From Neoscytalidium dimidiatum (Eukaryota; Ascomycota; Dothideomycetes; Botryosphaeriales; Botryosphaeriaceae): a stretch of DNA of 64,000 nt. The stretch spans positions 1,364,001 through 1,428,000 of the forward strand of contig CM074698.1 in the NCBI GenBank assembly GCA_037367355.1. The letters are read 5' to 3'. Shown here one piece after another: positions 36,464-46,940 of the stretch (position 1 is the first letter of the stretch; each line of letters starts with the position of its first letter). The translations under genes and the position numbers were made by a program. The notes under the pieces were generated by a model, which had not been told where the DNA came from, did not search any database, and saw nothing but the letters and a program-made list of their open reading frames with translations.

Positions 36464-38195
36464 GAAAGGTGCCGCTCCTGGATCGAAGAAGGAAGGGCGT
36501 GTGCTGGATGGAGGGCGGCGGTGCAGGGCCGGGGGTGTGTTGCGGACGGCTCAACGGTCAGGGCAGAAAAATGAGGCTGCGCGGGCGGTGATGGAGCGAG
36601 GTTATGGTGGCCCTCCGCGCGGGAACTGCCGAACAAACAGGCAGAGGGCGTGCTGGGCGGACTTCCAAGGTTCCTGGCTGGGGCGTGCCAATTATAAAGG
36701 CGCGTGAGAGCCTCCTGTGGCGCGCGGTGAGAGATCGCGACTACGTGGAGAGGACACAAAGCTGGCCCTGGCAGCGAGCATTGCGGTGCGCGTTGTTGCA
36801 GCAGGTGGCCGTACGCCGCCCGCCGCCCGCCATCCGCCATCTGCCCGTCGCCCGTCGCCCGTCGCCCGTCACCCATCGCCCATCCACTGCCACACGCACG
36901 CGCTGTAAGACGCTCCAGTGCCACTATGGGAAAGACACACGCCCGCCCTGCCGCAACGGGCCCGCAACATCCTCAAGCCATCCGCCACAGCCCACGGCCC
37001 GGTCTCGACGCGTGCTACTCCTCTCCTTTGGCTTACCCCCACGGCCTATTGCCGCGGTGTATGTTAACCACACGTCCACCTGCGCTCGAGGCACCTGCAG
37101 GGCAGCAGGAGGTGGCTGCAGGCATTGATTAGAGCTTGCTGTATCACCGCGACCGAGAAATTCTCCCTCCAACCCCACGCATCAACTTCCGCTGTGTAGT
37201 GACCCTCCCAGTGGTGCAGACTCGGCTGCGGAGGAGACCAGGAGCAGCAGACTGCGCATGCCTCGAATGCTGTACGAAGCACTCGCCACTTGGATCTACG
37301 CAGGAGCCAGCTGAGATTGTGGGTCGGTGAAGAAGGCGAGAAGTGAGGCGGTCGACGCTGCTCCGCCGTGCCGTCTGCAAGCCGCCAGTCGAGGCGGCGC
37401 CTGGATGCGTTCTCAAGCAAGGTGAACTACAATTGAGCAATGTGGTGTCTCCGAAGCACCAGCAACTCTCAAGTCTCTTGATCCTTTCAAATGCCAATGC
37501 TGGCAGGTAAATGTGCCGAGCCGTAGCCAGGGGCTGCTGCGTGCCGAGTGATTCCTGTACTGTGTACTGTGCTATTCGTAGGCCTTTAGCCAGGCCAGGA
37601 TCCGGATCGGGCAAGAGGAGGCCGAGAGTATCCCATAGCTATCGATAGCATCCCGCGGGTTCAAATGCAAGTGCCATCCGCACATCCAGTTCCCGCGAAG
37701 GAGCTCGATCGGTATCGGTAGAGGTAATTTGGGAGTCTGGCACAGCGTGCATATGCCGCACCATAAGCGAGTAGTACCATATGTTCGGATGGCTGCATCA
37801 CAGGGCGCCTGCTGGGGACAGGTGCGGTGTGAAAGGCGGTCGATCGAACCGGGGAGAAGGGCTGTGGAAAGGCGGGCAGGCCTGATCCCTCCGTTCCCGG
37901 GGCTAGCCTGTTTCGTTGCCAGGGGAAAGGAAAGGCAGGGGGGGATGGGGCATGCCCATGACGCCCGCCCTGAGAGCAGGAGCGGCACGGTGCGACACCA
38001 CACAGTACACACACGCCTCTGCCGGTGTCTGCTCCTGTCCGCCGCTTGCCAATTGAGCTGCGGCTTCTATCGCAGACAAATCACTTGTCATGACTAACTG
38101 ATCCAGGGCCAGCATTGCCGTCGCCGCAGCGCCACGAGCTGTGGGGGCCGGAAAGAGGCACAAGCGACGAGGTGCAAGCCAGCTAGGCAGAACAC
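36464..38195. other. Long divergent promoter of UBP12 and the DUF726 gene
   Basis: About 1.7 kb between two starts. It is GC-rich and full of overlapping shadow frames on both strands, the longest being 243 aa at 36193-36924. A heptamer repeat is listed next. No protein domain or RNA gene could be supported. A short extra 5' exon of UBP12 could lie here. Confidence 0.45.
36843..36884. repeat. 7-bp tandem repeat GCCCGTC
   Basis: Four perfect GCCCGTC copies followed by two diverged copies (ACCCATC, GCCCATC), in the UBP12/DUF726 promoter region. Confidence 0.85.
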
Positions 38196-41003
38196 ATGTC
38201 AACCTCGACCGACTGCCGCTCTTTCCACTTTACCTCACGTATCTGGCTGCTCCGTTTTTGGCTTTGCCTTCGTGCACCTCTGTCCGCCTCTTCGTCCGCC
38301 TCTCTCCGTGCCTATGCTGCGTGCTGGTGCGCGTTCGCGTGCAACATGTTCTCCAACATGTTCAAGGACTCCCAGTCCTCTTCACGCCACCCTCCGTCCA
38401 GCGGCGAAAAGGGAGCCTCGCTAGAGACCATATTACCCACTCCCGAGCTGCGAGTCGAGCTCGCAGTCCTCGTTGTTCTTTGTACCGATGCCATCCGCCA
38501 AGACCTGAGTGCTACTTTTCAGGTGCCGCCAGCTCTTGAGAGCGCAGCCGCCTTTCACGATCCCACAGCCGAGGAAGATCTGATTGCGCTTGATGCAAGC
38601 CAGAAAGCTCACGCGTCGCAAGCTGCCGAGCGAGCCGAGCGCGTCGGCAAGATCAAGAGAGAACTTGCCGCTGTCGAAGTCCAGGAACTCCATCGAGCTG
38701 CTCTCAGCTTCTTCAATGCCTGGAGGGTTCAAGTTCTCAAGCGTCTGGGCGAGGTCCTCAAAGTACGCTCAAAAGAGGTCGCCATCGCCAAGCAGGAGCG
38801 GGAAAGGTCTTCGAGGAAGCAGCAAGAGTTGGATCTTCTGTCCAAGGATGATAGCAAAATACCCCCTGGTCACTCCAACCGACCTGCTCCAATCCCGACC
38901 ACGCTTGTCCACCTGCCGGAGGAATCCCGCACACTCATACTAAATTCCATTCTCTTACTTCTGCTCTCCCTGCAGAACTACCCTGCACATTCCCGCCTTC
39001 TCCTGCTCCACCTCTCCTCCAGCCTCCGCCTCCCAGTGGCTCTTCTTTGCCAGCAAGAGACCGCCGTTGCCAAAGCTCTCCTCACCTCAGCTCGTCAGCT
39101 CTCCGCCGAGGAGGAGACTGCCCGCGCCGCTTCGTCCAATGCCACTTCCCGCAAATGGAAAGTGGGTCTTGCCACCGTCGCCGGCGCCGCGTTGATTGGT
39201 GTCACCGGGGGCCTGGCAGCTCCTCTCCTCGCCGCAGGCGTGGGCACTGTCTTAGGCGGCGTGGGCCTGGGTGCAACAGCCGTCGGTGGTCTACTTGGTG
39301 GACTGGCTGGGAGCAGCGTGTTGGTAGGCGGGCTGTTCGGTGCGTACGGAGGCCGCATTACCGGCAAAATGATGGAGAAGTACGCAGCCGAGGTTTCCGA
39401 CTTCCGCTTCGTCGCTGTCCGCGGGGGCGACGATGGCGGTGTGTACGAACGGCAGCGCAAAGCCCAAGGCCTTTCCCGCAAGCAGACCTTGCGCGGCAGT
39501 TGGAAGCCTCTGAGTCGCTCCGATACATCATCCTCTTCTCCCTCAGCCGTGGATCCTGCGTCAGAGCATCACCGCCTACGGATAGCCATTGCTATCAGTG
39601 GTTGGCTGACGGACTCAACCGAAGTTTTCACCCCATGGTTTGTGCTCGGTCCGGAACTGGAGACCTTCGCGCTCCGCTGGGAAGTCGAGGCCTTGTTGAA
39701 GCTAGGTACATCACTCTCTGCTGTCCTCAAGAGCGCCGCATGGGGATACGCCAAGTACGAGATAATCAAGCGCACGGTGCTGGGAAGTCTTGCGGCCGGG
39801 CTTTGGCCACTTATGTTACTACGTGTCGGGCGAATTGTGGACAATCCCTTCACCATTGCCAAAAAGCGTAGCGAAAAGGCAGGCGCGGTCCTGGCTGATG
39901 CCCTCATCAACAAGGCTCAAGGCGAACGACCGGTCACATTGGTCGGATATTCATTGGGCGCGCGGGTCATCTATTCATGCTTACTGCAATTGGCTGAGAG
40001 ACGGGCGTTCGGACTCATCGAGAACGTTGTCATGATGGGTGCGCCGACGCCGAGTGACGCCGCCGCCTGGCGAAAGTTGCGGTCCGTCGTTGTGGGACGG
40101 TTAGTCAACGTGTACAGCTCCAATGATCATATCCTGGGGTTCCTTTACAGAACAAGTAGTATCCAACTGGGCGTAGCCGGACTCCAGGAGGTCCAAGGCG
40201 TTCAAGGTGTGGAAAACGTCGACGTCAGCGCTATGGTGGATGGACACACCCGGTACAGATGGCTCACCGGGACTATTCTGAAGAATATTGGAATAGAAGA
40301 GATTGATGACGAGGAGGTGCGGAAAGAGGAGGAGGAACTTCGCATCGAGGAGGAGAAGGAGCGCAAGGCAGAAAAGGAGAACGAACAAAAAGTTGAAGAG
40401 AGAATCGAGAAAGGCGGAAAAAGCCAGGAAGAAAGGCGCATAGTCCTGCAGGATGTTGTTGAGGAAGAGGCTAAACTCCTGGAGATGCGGACAGGCATCA
40501 GTGCGGAAGGTCATCTTTCCGCCGAGGCGAGCAGTCAAATTTCGCAAGAGAGCTTGGCTAAGCCGATTCAGACCTTGCACTTGAACGAAGAACGGAGACC
40601 GGAGTGGCCCCTTCACCCATCTCAGTCGAACAGTATTCGCCGAAAACCTGTCGGCGAGGCCGCCAGGTCAGGTAACGACGGGACGTCTCCTGAGAAGCCT
40701 CCTGAGAAGCCCCCACGGCCTGGTCAGTCTCCAGCAAACTCGTTCAATCATGAAGAACTTCCGCCACCTCAGCCTCCTCGCCGTTCTACTGTCCAGTCTG
40801 ACTTTGAACCGGACTCGGCAGTGCTAATCTCATCCGCAACCAAAACGGACATTCTAGACGACAAGTACGATGATGACAATATTTCACTGCGGGATGATGA
40901 TGTCGAGAGCGTTTATTCTGCAGCCTCTGTCAAGTCAGATGAGATGACTATATTAGAGCCGGAGGCGGTACTGGACTCGGATGATGAATTTGAACGTCCG
41001 TAA
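38196..41003 (+). CDS. DUF726/TMCO4-family alpha/beta-hydrolase membrane protein
   Basis: One exon, 935 aa. The middle has a Gly/Ala-rich membrane hairpin (about 325-390: AGAALIGVTGGLAAPLLAAGVGT and GLLGGLAGSSVLVGG). The DUF726 core follows: ISGWLTDSTEVFTPW, a family signature, then VTLVGYSLGARVIYSCL with nucleophile Ser near 585, NVVMMGAPTP, and GHTRYRW near a possible catalytic His. The C-terminus is a Glu/Lys coiled coil (about 695-775) and a Pro-rich acidic tail. Yeast YFL034W (MIL1) and human TMCO4 are the named relatives, and Mil1 has been linked to clathrin-adaptor traffic. That role is not visible here. The ATG at 38346 (MFSNMFKDSQ) is an alternative start and may be the true one, because the first 50 residues are Cys/Arg-rich and unlike the rest. 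Confidence 0.85.
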   Translation: MSTSTDCRSFHFTSRIWLLRFWLCLRAPLSASSSASLRAYAACWCAFACNMFSNMFKDSQSSSRHPPSSGEKGASLETILPTPELRVELAVLVVLCTDAIRQDLSATFQVPPALESAAAFHDPTAEEDLIALDASQKAHASQAAERAERVGKIKRELAAVEVQELHRAALSFFNAWRVQVLKRLGEVLKVRSKEVAIAKQERERSSRKQQELDLLSKDDSKIPPGHSNRPAPIPTTLVHLPEESRTLILNSILLLLLSLQNYPAHSRLLLLHLSSSLRLPVALLCQQETAVAKALLTSARQLSAEEETARAASSNATSRKWKVGLATVAGAALIGVTGGLAAPLLAAGVGTVLGGVGLGATAVGGLLGGLAGSSVLVGGLFGAYGGRITGKMMEKYAAEVSDFRFVAVRGGDDGGVYERQRKAQGLSRKQTLRGSWKPLSRSDTSSSSPSAVDPASEHHRLRIAIAISGWLTDSTEVFTPWFVLGPELETFALRWEVEALLKLGTSLSAVLKSAAWGYAKYEIIKRTVLGSLAAGLWPLMLLRVGRIVDNPFTIAKKRSEKAGAVLADALINKAQGERPVTLVGYSLGARVIYSCLLQLAERRAFGLIENVVMMGAPTPSDAAAWRKLRSVVVGRLVNVYSSNDHILGFLYRTSSIQLGVAGLQEVQGVQGVENVDVSAMVDGHTRYRWLTGTILKNIGIEEIDDEEVRKEEEELRIEEEKERKAEKENEQKVEERIEKGGKSQEERRIVLQDVVEEEAKLLEMRTGISAEGHLSAEASSQISQESLAKPIQTLHLNEERRPEWPLHPSQSNSIRRKPVGEAARSGNDGTSPEKPPEKPPRPGQSPANSFNHEELPPPQPPRRSTVQSDFEPDSAVLISSATKTDILDDKYDDDNISLRDDDVESVYSAASVKSDEMTILEPEAVLDSDDEFERP

Positions 41004-41719
41004 CGGCATTAGACTGATGGTACACATCAAGATAACTATAAAGACAGGCGAAAGAATGGCGAGAAATGGGCAGGATAGTAGGCTTGCATGATGTTCACAA
41101 CACTTAAATCCAATATAATCCTTTTCGTTAACTAAATCCACTACGTGGCACTAATCTCCGCTTTGTCACAGAGGCTCTGTTCGCATACGTGTTTTGCGCC
41201 TTTCCATCCAGCGCATCCACATAACAGGAGCGGGGCATGGAGCAGCTCACAACAACCATTTGTTCGACGTCGAATTGGCAGTCATACTGGACAGGATCTC
41301 GCAAGCTTCGGTGATCTGACAGCGCTTGGGTTTTCACCTACAAAATAAATCACACTAGGAATGACCCTTAGGCGTGTGCTGCAGTGTCTACGTCCCAGGA
41401 GAAGTATATCGATACTCCAAGATAGAAGATATTCTCGCATACCAGCGGCACTTATTTCCACGAACGATCTCCTGCAGTCCGGCTTAACCAGTTCTCATTG
41501 AGATCTTGGATCTCAGTGGCCAACATATCTATATAAGCCTGATTCCCTGCGGCTTCTTTCCTGCTTCGTCTTCCCTTCCTTCTCGATCTTCTTTTCAACG
41601 TTAAGTCCGTCTCCACAAACGAACTCCAAACAAGTCACAGGGAGAAAGCTGTCAAAGTACTTAACCCAGAAAATCCGCAATCTCCCAGGACTAAAAAAAA
41701 AAGAACAGATAGAAAGGAG
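41004..41719. other. Intergenic, no gene seen
   Basis: Between the DUF726 gene and the Cys/His-rich protein. The opposite-strand 118-aa frame 41513-41869 overlaps the start of the next gene and has no domain. A poly-A run (41692-41702) lies just before the next ATG. Confidence 0.45.
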
Positions 41720-41983
41720 ATGTGCCACTCCACTCACACCATTTACGCCTGCAGCTGTGAAGAAACCGTTCTCCATCCCTGTGACGTCGTCGTCAACCAT
41801 GAACTCCCGCCCTGTCCAACTATCAACGAACCTTACAGCGTAGTGGTGGACGAACGATGCGAAAAGCACGGCGGGCCGCCGGTGGGGGCGAGGCGGACGA
41901 GCGATATCGAGGCCGAGAATAGGGCTGCTGCCGCTGCCCTCGGGGACTTTGGAAGGAACTACTGGTGGTTGAGGCAGACTTGA
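41720..41983 (+). CDS. Small Cys/His-rich protein, unidentified
   Basis: One exon of 87 aa. The first 50 residues hold six Cys and five His (CHSTHTIYACSCEET, HPCDVV, PPCPTIN, ERCEKHGG), a spacing that could bind zinc. The rest is charged, with a helical AENRAAAAALGDF and a terminal YWWLRQT. There is no signal peptide, so it is probably intracellular. Third-position composition is GC-rich like neighbouring genes, which supports coding. Short proteins beginning MC-x-x-x-x-T-x-Y-x-C are frequent in filamentous ascomycetes, as I recall, but no function is known to me. An artefactual ORF cannot be excluded. Confidence 0.5.
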   Translation: MCHSTHTIYACSCEETVLHPCDVVVNHELPPCPTINEPYSVVVDERCEKHGGPPVGARRTSDIEAENRAAAAALGDFGRNYWWLRQT

Positions 41984-43000
41984 CCAAAAGAGGCAGAAGA
42001 GGCAGAACAGAGAGGGTGCAAATGTGAAGAGGCTCAGGTCGATGTCTCTACTTGTAAAGCTTTCTTAAAGCGCAGAACTTCAACAGGCCCAGAGCAGTAG
42101 ATTTAAAGATTCAAAGGAATTCAATAGGAAGTATGGGCCACGCTAATAACGACTCACCTTAGGCTGACTGACCCGATGAACGCTCAGACCGTAACGACCT
42201 TTTCCCACAGTCAAGAGGGCTGACAGGAACCTCGATCAGGTAGAGTAGCTATCCGCCCGGAGAGTGACTCCGGCAGTTGTTATGTAGCATTTTTATGATA
42301 AATACCCAATGAATCAAGACGCCATCAAGGACGCCAGTGAAGCATGCTATTGCAAGCAGGATATCTACACGGATCCGACAAAACTTCCTTTGACTCTCGA
42401 CGCCCTCCATTTTTGCTAAATGCTATTCCTAACCCACCCGTGTACTATCTCATTACTGCTCTTTAGCCATTCTTTGTCCATTCGCAATGCTAGTTGTGCT
42501 GAGGCATTACTAGGAACGCAAGCACGACGCTTGAACAAAAACCAAACGTGGGAAGTGCAAGTTCCGCTAGCCGGGTATCTAAGCGCTCTGAACTCTGAAA
42601 GAAATGAAGACGTAAGATGGGCTTCTCCGCGTCTGACGCGGAGTGCGTAAGGAAGAATATTAGGGAATGATAAGACCGAGTCAAGATGCAGATGGTCAAT
42701 GTTCAACTCAATGAAGCATTGCTCAACGTCATCTCCTAGAGATCACGCCCTGATGTGCTCCCAATTTATGCCCTATGGCATTCGCAAGGGCAACAGTGTA
42801 ATAGACTTGTTGCTTATCTATGGCGGAGAAGACCGGGTCGGAGGGGCTGGCTCATCTCACGGCAGCCACTATTCCCAACATCAGATATCACGTCGTGTAC
42901 TTTTTTTGCTCCTTGTTGTTGTCGCGTTCTAAGCCGCCTGTTTGCTTCGTTCTCGCGGACCTTTTTTTTTTTTTATCACTGAGCGCTACACGTAGTAGTC
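41984..43000. other. Convergent intergenic region
   Basis: About 1 kb between the Cys/His-rich gene and the ICE2 3' end. It contains a poly-T run (42963-42974). Two frames of 75-96 aa on each strand have no domain. Nothing else is seen. Confidence 0.45.
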
Positions 43001-44435
43001 TCAGTCGGACTTCCAGTGACTCGTCAAGCGTCCATCGTCGTCTGCTCTTCCAAGATTGAGCTCGATGGCGTACAGTCCCATTGTTGCGGCAAGGTTGACC
43101 CATCGCCACAGGTTTCCTCCAGCATCACCTCCTTGGCTGGTCCACCACTCGCCAGCTGCATCACCATTGCTACTAGTGGAGGCGAAATGTTGCATAAGCA
43201 AGCTCGTATAGACGGCGATCAAGATGCTTGGGCTGAACCAACTGAGAAATCCCAATACACGGCCGGCCTCGTCGTCGTCATCCAGAGATGGATCTTGAGT
43301 AAGAGCGCGAGCGCCAGATTCCCGCACAGCCGGTATGATTCGGGCAGCCGCGTACATGACAAAGACGCGGTAAGCAAGAGAGATAAGCACCGAGGGGGTA
43401 ATTGTCATGATGGCAGCAACGATGAAGCTGAATGCGGAATGAACGGTGGATGGAAGTGTTGATAAGGCGTGCATCAAGGTTGTGTAAGACGCCATAATGA
43501 TAGGTGGGAGAGGAGGAAGCGCCGGCTGCGCGGATGGCTCATTCTGTGTTTGTTGCGAAGGCTGGTAGTCGGTGAAGATCTGGTAGATGCAGAGGGTGAC
43601 GTAGGCGAACTGGAAAATGAACATATCAGTACACGCTAAATGAGGCCAATGGGGAACTTCTTACAAGGAGGGAGCTTTCCACTGGGTTTCCCCGACCACT
43701 GCCAATGCCCCAAGAACAGAGGAAGATGGCGCAGGTTATGGCAGCTCCAATCAAAATAGCATCTACGTTGCCGATTTCTGGGAAAGTTGTGATCCTCCAC
43801 AAAAAATATACGGAGCTAGAGATAATGGATGCGGATACGATCAGCAAACCGATCTGTAACGCGTCAGTTTTGTGCCGCCTATTCCTAGCTGGAAAAGGGC
43901 ATGGGAGAAAGCCTACCATCCAGCTGTCACCACGCTCACGGTTGACAAGCCACCTTGAAATCTGGCCAAAAGCTTGAATGACCAGCAAACTGCAAAAACC
44001 CTCACTGATCTGGAAGACTGGTGTGGACCAACGCAGAAGTCTATCCCAGCCGCCGATGGTCAAGCTCTCAACCAGACCCTCCCTGCCAAGCAGCCACTCT
44101 CTGGCTGAAGAGTAGTCGGCCCTTGGTCCGTTGAATGTCCTCTCCACCCAACCGCTGCTGTTGTCCGCATCCACCGAGAACTTGTTAAGGCTCCAAATCA
44201 GTAGCGTCGGAATGACCAGCCACTGCGAGAGAGCGACCAGGCTGACGAAGGCTTTCCTTACGCGCGAATCGTCCGGAGTGGATAAGCGGAGGGTTGAGTA
44301 GAAAAAGTAGAAGCTCGACAGGGCCAGCGAGAAGGCCAAGCCGCAGGTTCTCCCCCCGACGTCAAAGGCGAGTGGTATTGTGAAGATGATGGCGAACAGG
44401 AACAGCAGCGAGGAGACGACGCGAGTGAACCACAT
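43001..44435 (-). CDS. ICE2: ICE2-family ER membrane protein
   Basis: Exons 44435-43917, 43853-43665 and 43609-43001 encode 438 aa, all junctions phase 0. Many membrane helices are visible: an N-terminal signal-anchor (VVSSLLFLFAIIFTIPLAF), then SLALSSFYFFYSTL, ALSQWLVIPTLLIW, LLIVSASIISSSVYFLW, ILIGAAITCAIFLCSW, FIVAAIMTITPSVLISLAY and ILIAVYTSLLM. The conserved blocks FDVGGRTCGLAFSL and RADYSSAREWLLG are as in fungal Ice2. In yeast Ice2 supports cortical ER inheritance and ER membrane growth through control of the Spo7-Nem1 phosphatase and lipid-droplet contact. The introns (63 and 55 nt) use GTAGGC/ACAG and GTAAGA/CCAG. It is divergent from MYG1. Confidence 0.9.
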
Positions 44436-45233
44436 GGCGCGGAGGAGCGCCGCCTAAGCTAGCGGACTGCGGGCGGCGCCAGCTGGAACTTCGAAGGAGA
44501 GATGAACTCGTTACGCGCCGGGGCGACGCGCCGAAGGGGCGCAGGGAGCGGAACAGAGGAGGCTGTTTCGGGTGGGCGGCGAAGAGCAGGCGGATGCTGG
44601 GGGGCCAGCGGAGGAGCGAGATGTGGCTCGTGGCTTCCGCGTCACAGCGAGGTGCTCGTTCTTGGCAGAACGGTTTCACGTGCGCGCTTGAGGCTCCCGA
44701 ACCTACGTTTCTTGCTCGGTCAACAGCGTTACACGCACCTCAAGGCGTGCTCGGAGAGGACAGACTGGCAGTGCGCAGGCCGGTGGGAGCGCGCGGTGCA
44801 GCGGACGAGAGCAGAGCGGCAGGCGGACCGTGGGCTGTCGCGTGCTTTTGGGCCGGGATCGGCCTGGCGATCACAGACGCAGATGCAGATAAAACAGCAG
44901 GGCCGGCGGCGCCCTAGATCCTCCAGGCTATCGGCGGCGGGGTCGTGTGAAGCAGAGAGAGGGAGCGAGGAGGAACAGAGCTGGCGGAGGGGCAGCGGGC
45001 CGTGGACTCTGAGTCTCTGTGCGTGCGCAGGCGAGAATGGGCGCCATTAATCAGGAAGCTGTGGACCTGGCGCCAGGTTTCTGGTTTCTGCCGGCGTGAG
45101 CCTTCGCGCGGCGGGCGTTCAAGGTCGCGTTTTTATCCATCTGCTGCCAACACCTCACCCGCCTTCACCGCTCGCCAAGCCCCGTGCTGCTCAAACACAC
45201 CGGCCCGACCACGTCTGCTGGCTGGCCACGCAC
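44436..45233. other. Shared promoter of ICE2 and MYG1
   Basis: About 0.8 kb of GC-rich divergent promoter. Frames of 105-182 aa are composition shadows. The last 230 bp may be MYG1 5' leader. Confidence 0.5.
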
Positions 45234-45329
45234 ATGCGCCTCATCTGCCGCCCTAACGCTGCTGTTTTCGCCCACGCTGCCATTCGCCCGCCCACCACTC
45301 TACTCGGCGCAACACCACCCCATCTTCGT

Positions 45330-46443
45330 ATGACTTCTGCATCGCCCCAGGCAAAGCGCCTCAAGATGACTGGCCCTCTGATCGGCACCCACAAGTCTGT
45401 ATCACCCGTGCAAATCCTGCTTCAGTTGCTGACCGACCACTAGCGGCCACTTCCATGCCGACGAGGCCTTGGCTGTCTACCTGCTGCGCACCTTGCCTGC
45501 CTACGCCTCCAGCCCGCTGGTCCGCACCCGTGATCCCGCCGTCCTCGAGACCTGCCACACCGTTGTCGATGTTGGTGGCGTCTATGACCACGCCAAGAAC
45601 CGCTTTGATCACCACCAGCGCGAGTTCGATGCGTACTTCCCCGGCAAGAACGCTACGAAGCTGTCCTCCGCTGGTCTGGTATACAAGCACTTCGGCAAAG
45701 ACATCATTGCCCAGCAAACGGGCCTAAACATTGACAGCCAGGACGTCGAGATTCTGTACCAGAAGATTTATGAAGGGCTCGTTGAAGCCTTCGATGCCAA
45801 TGACACGGGCGTCTCGGCCTATGACACAAAGGCTTTGAAGACAGCAGGCGTGGATAAGCGTTTCGAGGACCGAGGCTTTAGCATTGCGTCCGTGGTCAAT
45901 CGTTATAACTACCACTTCGAGGATGACGCTGGCAAGAGCAAGGAGCAGCTACAGCAAGAGGAAGACGAGCGGTTCCTGAAGGCCTCCGCTTTCGTTGGTG
46001 AGCAATTCATCATGGAGCTGACAGACAAGCATCGCAATTGGCTCCCTGCTCGTGCTGCGGTCAAGGCTGCATTCGATGACCGCAAGCAATACGATCCGCA
46101 GGGCCGCATCATGGTGCTGAAGCAGGGGATGCCGTGGGCGGACCACCTATACACATTGGAAGCAGAGAGTAATACGCCAGCGGAGTCGCAGGTGCTGTAT
46201 GTCCTTTTCCCCGAGAATGACGAGCCGGACAGCAAGTGGAGAATTCGTGCCGTGTCTGTCGAGGGCGGCGGCTTTGAGAACAGGAGGGACCTGCCGGACG
46301 CTTGGAAGGGAGTTCGCGATGAGAAATTAGACGAGGTGTCCGGGATTCCGGGCTGTGTCTTCGTGCACGCTAGCGGCTTCATCGGAGGCAACAAGACGTA
46401 TGAGGGGGCGCTCAAAATGGCCCAAAGAGCGCTAGAATTATAA
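45330..46443 (+). CDS. MYG1: MYG1-family metal-dependent exonuclease-like protein
   Basis: Exons 45330-45394 and 45444-46443 encode 354 aa. The MYG1/GAMM1 family has a DHH-like hydrolase fold; human MYG1 is reported as a 3'-5' RNA exonuclease in both nucleus and mitochondria. Motifs are IGTHNGHFHADEALA across the splice site, VDVGGVYDHAKNRFDHHQ with the DHH triad, LSSAGLVYKHFG, DANDTG, QGMPWADH and GGFIG-like ASGFIGGNKTYEGA. The intron (49 nt) starts GTCTGT, ends CTAG and has a CTGACC branch. The start at 45330 gives TSASPQAKRLKM, a short basic nuclear-type motif. The frame is also open to an upstream ATG at 45234, which adds 32 residues (386 aa in total) that are rich in Arg and Ala with no acidic residue, like a mitochondrial leader. 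Confidence 0.93.
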
Positions 46444-46940
46444 TGACCAAAGACACCGAGAACGTCACCATGGGTCAGTGGCCGCACTGCCACGATGTGA
46501 ACATAGAGGATCAAAACGGCGGCGTTGGCACGGGATTGGAAAATCATTGTTTTGGGATAGCCACAGCAAGTCAGCCACCAGGGTGGTGGCTGGAACATAC
46601 GGAAATCAGATGCCCCATGCGGAGAAATATTTTTTTCTTTTTAGAAGGTGGCGGCGGCCTTTGCGAACGTGCGCCAGCTAGCGCTCGTCTCCTGTCAGTT
46701 TATCATGATCGACACGACGCGTTGCGGGAGCATCCGCAAGCGAGAGCCGTCCCTGACGTCATGCGGCTTACAGGTGCCTGCTGTGCTTTGACAGGTTATG
46801 TGACCTCACACCAAGCGTCATTCGATCTGCTAGCTCCAATTCTTTGGCCCCTTGCAAGCAACTTTCTTCCTTTGCTTCATTTCGCTCTAGGGTGCCACTT
46901 TATACAATCGTCATCTCCCCACCATATTGAGAATCACACA
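46444..46940. other. Intergenic: promoter of the short-chain dehydrogenase
   Basis: About 500 bp between MYG1 and the SDR gene. It holds a perfect CRE palindrome, listed next, and a short poly-T run near 46628-46640. No gene is seen. Confidence 0.5.
46754..46761. promoter_or_regulatory. Perfect CRE palindrome TGACGTCA
   Basis: An exact 8-bp ATF/CREB-type bZIP site lies 180 bp upstream of the SDR start codon, where a fungal promoter site would be expected. Stress or cAMP control of the SDR gene is an inference. Confidence 0.4.
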
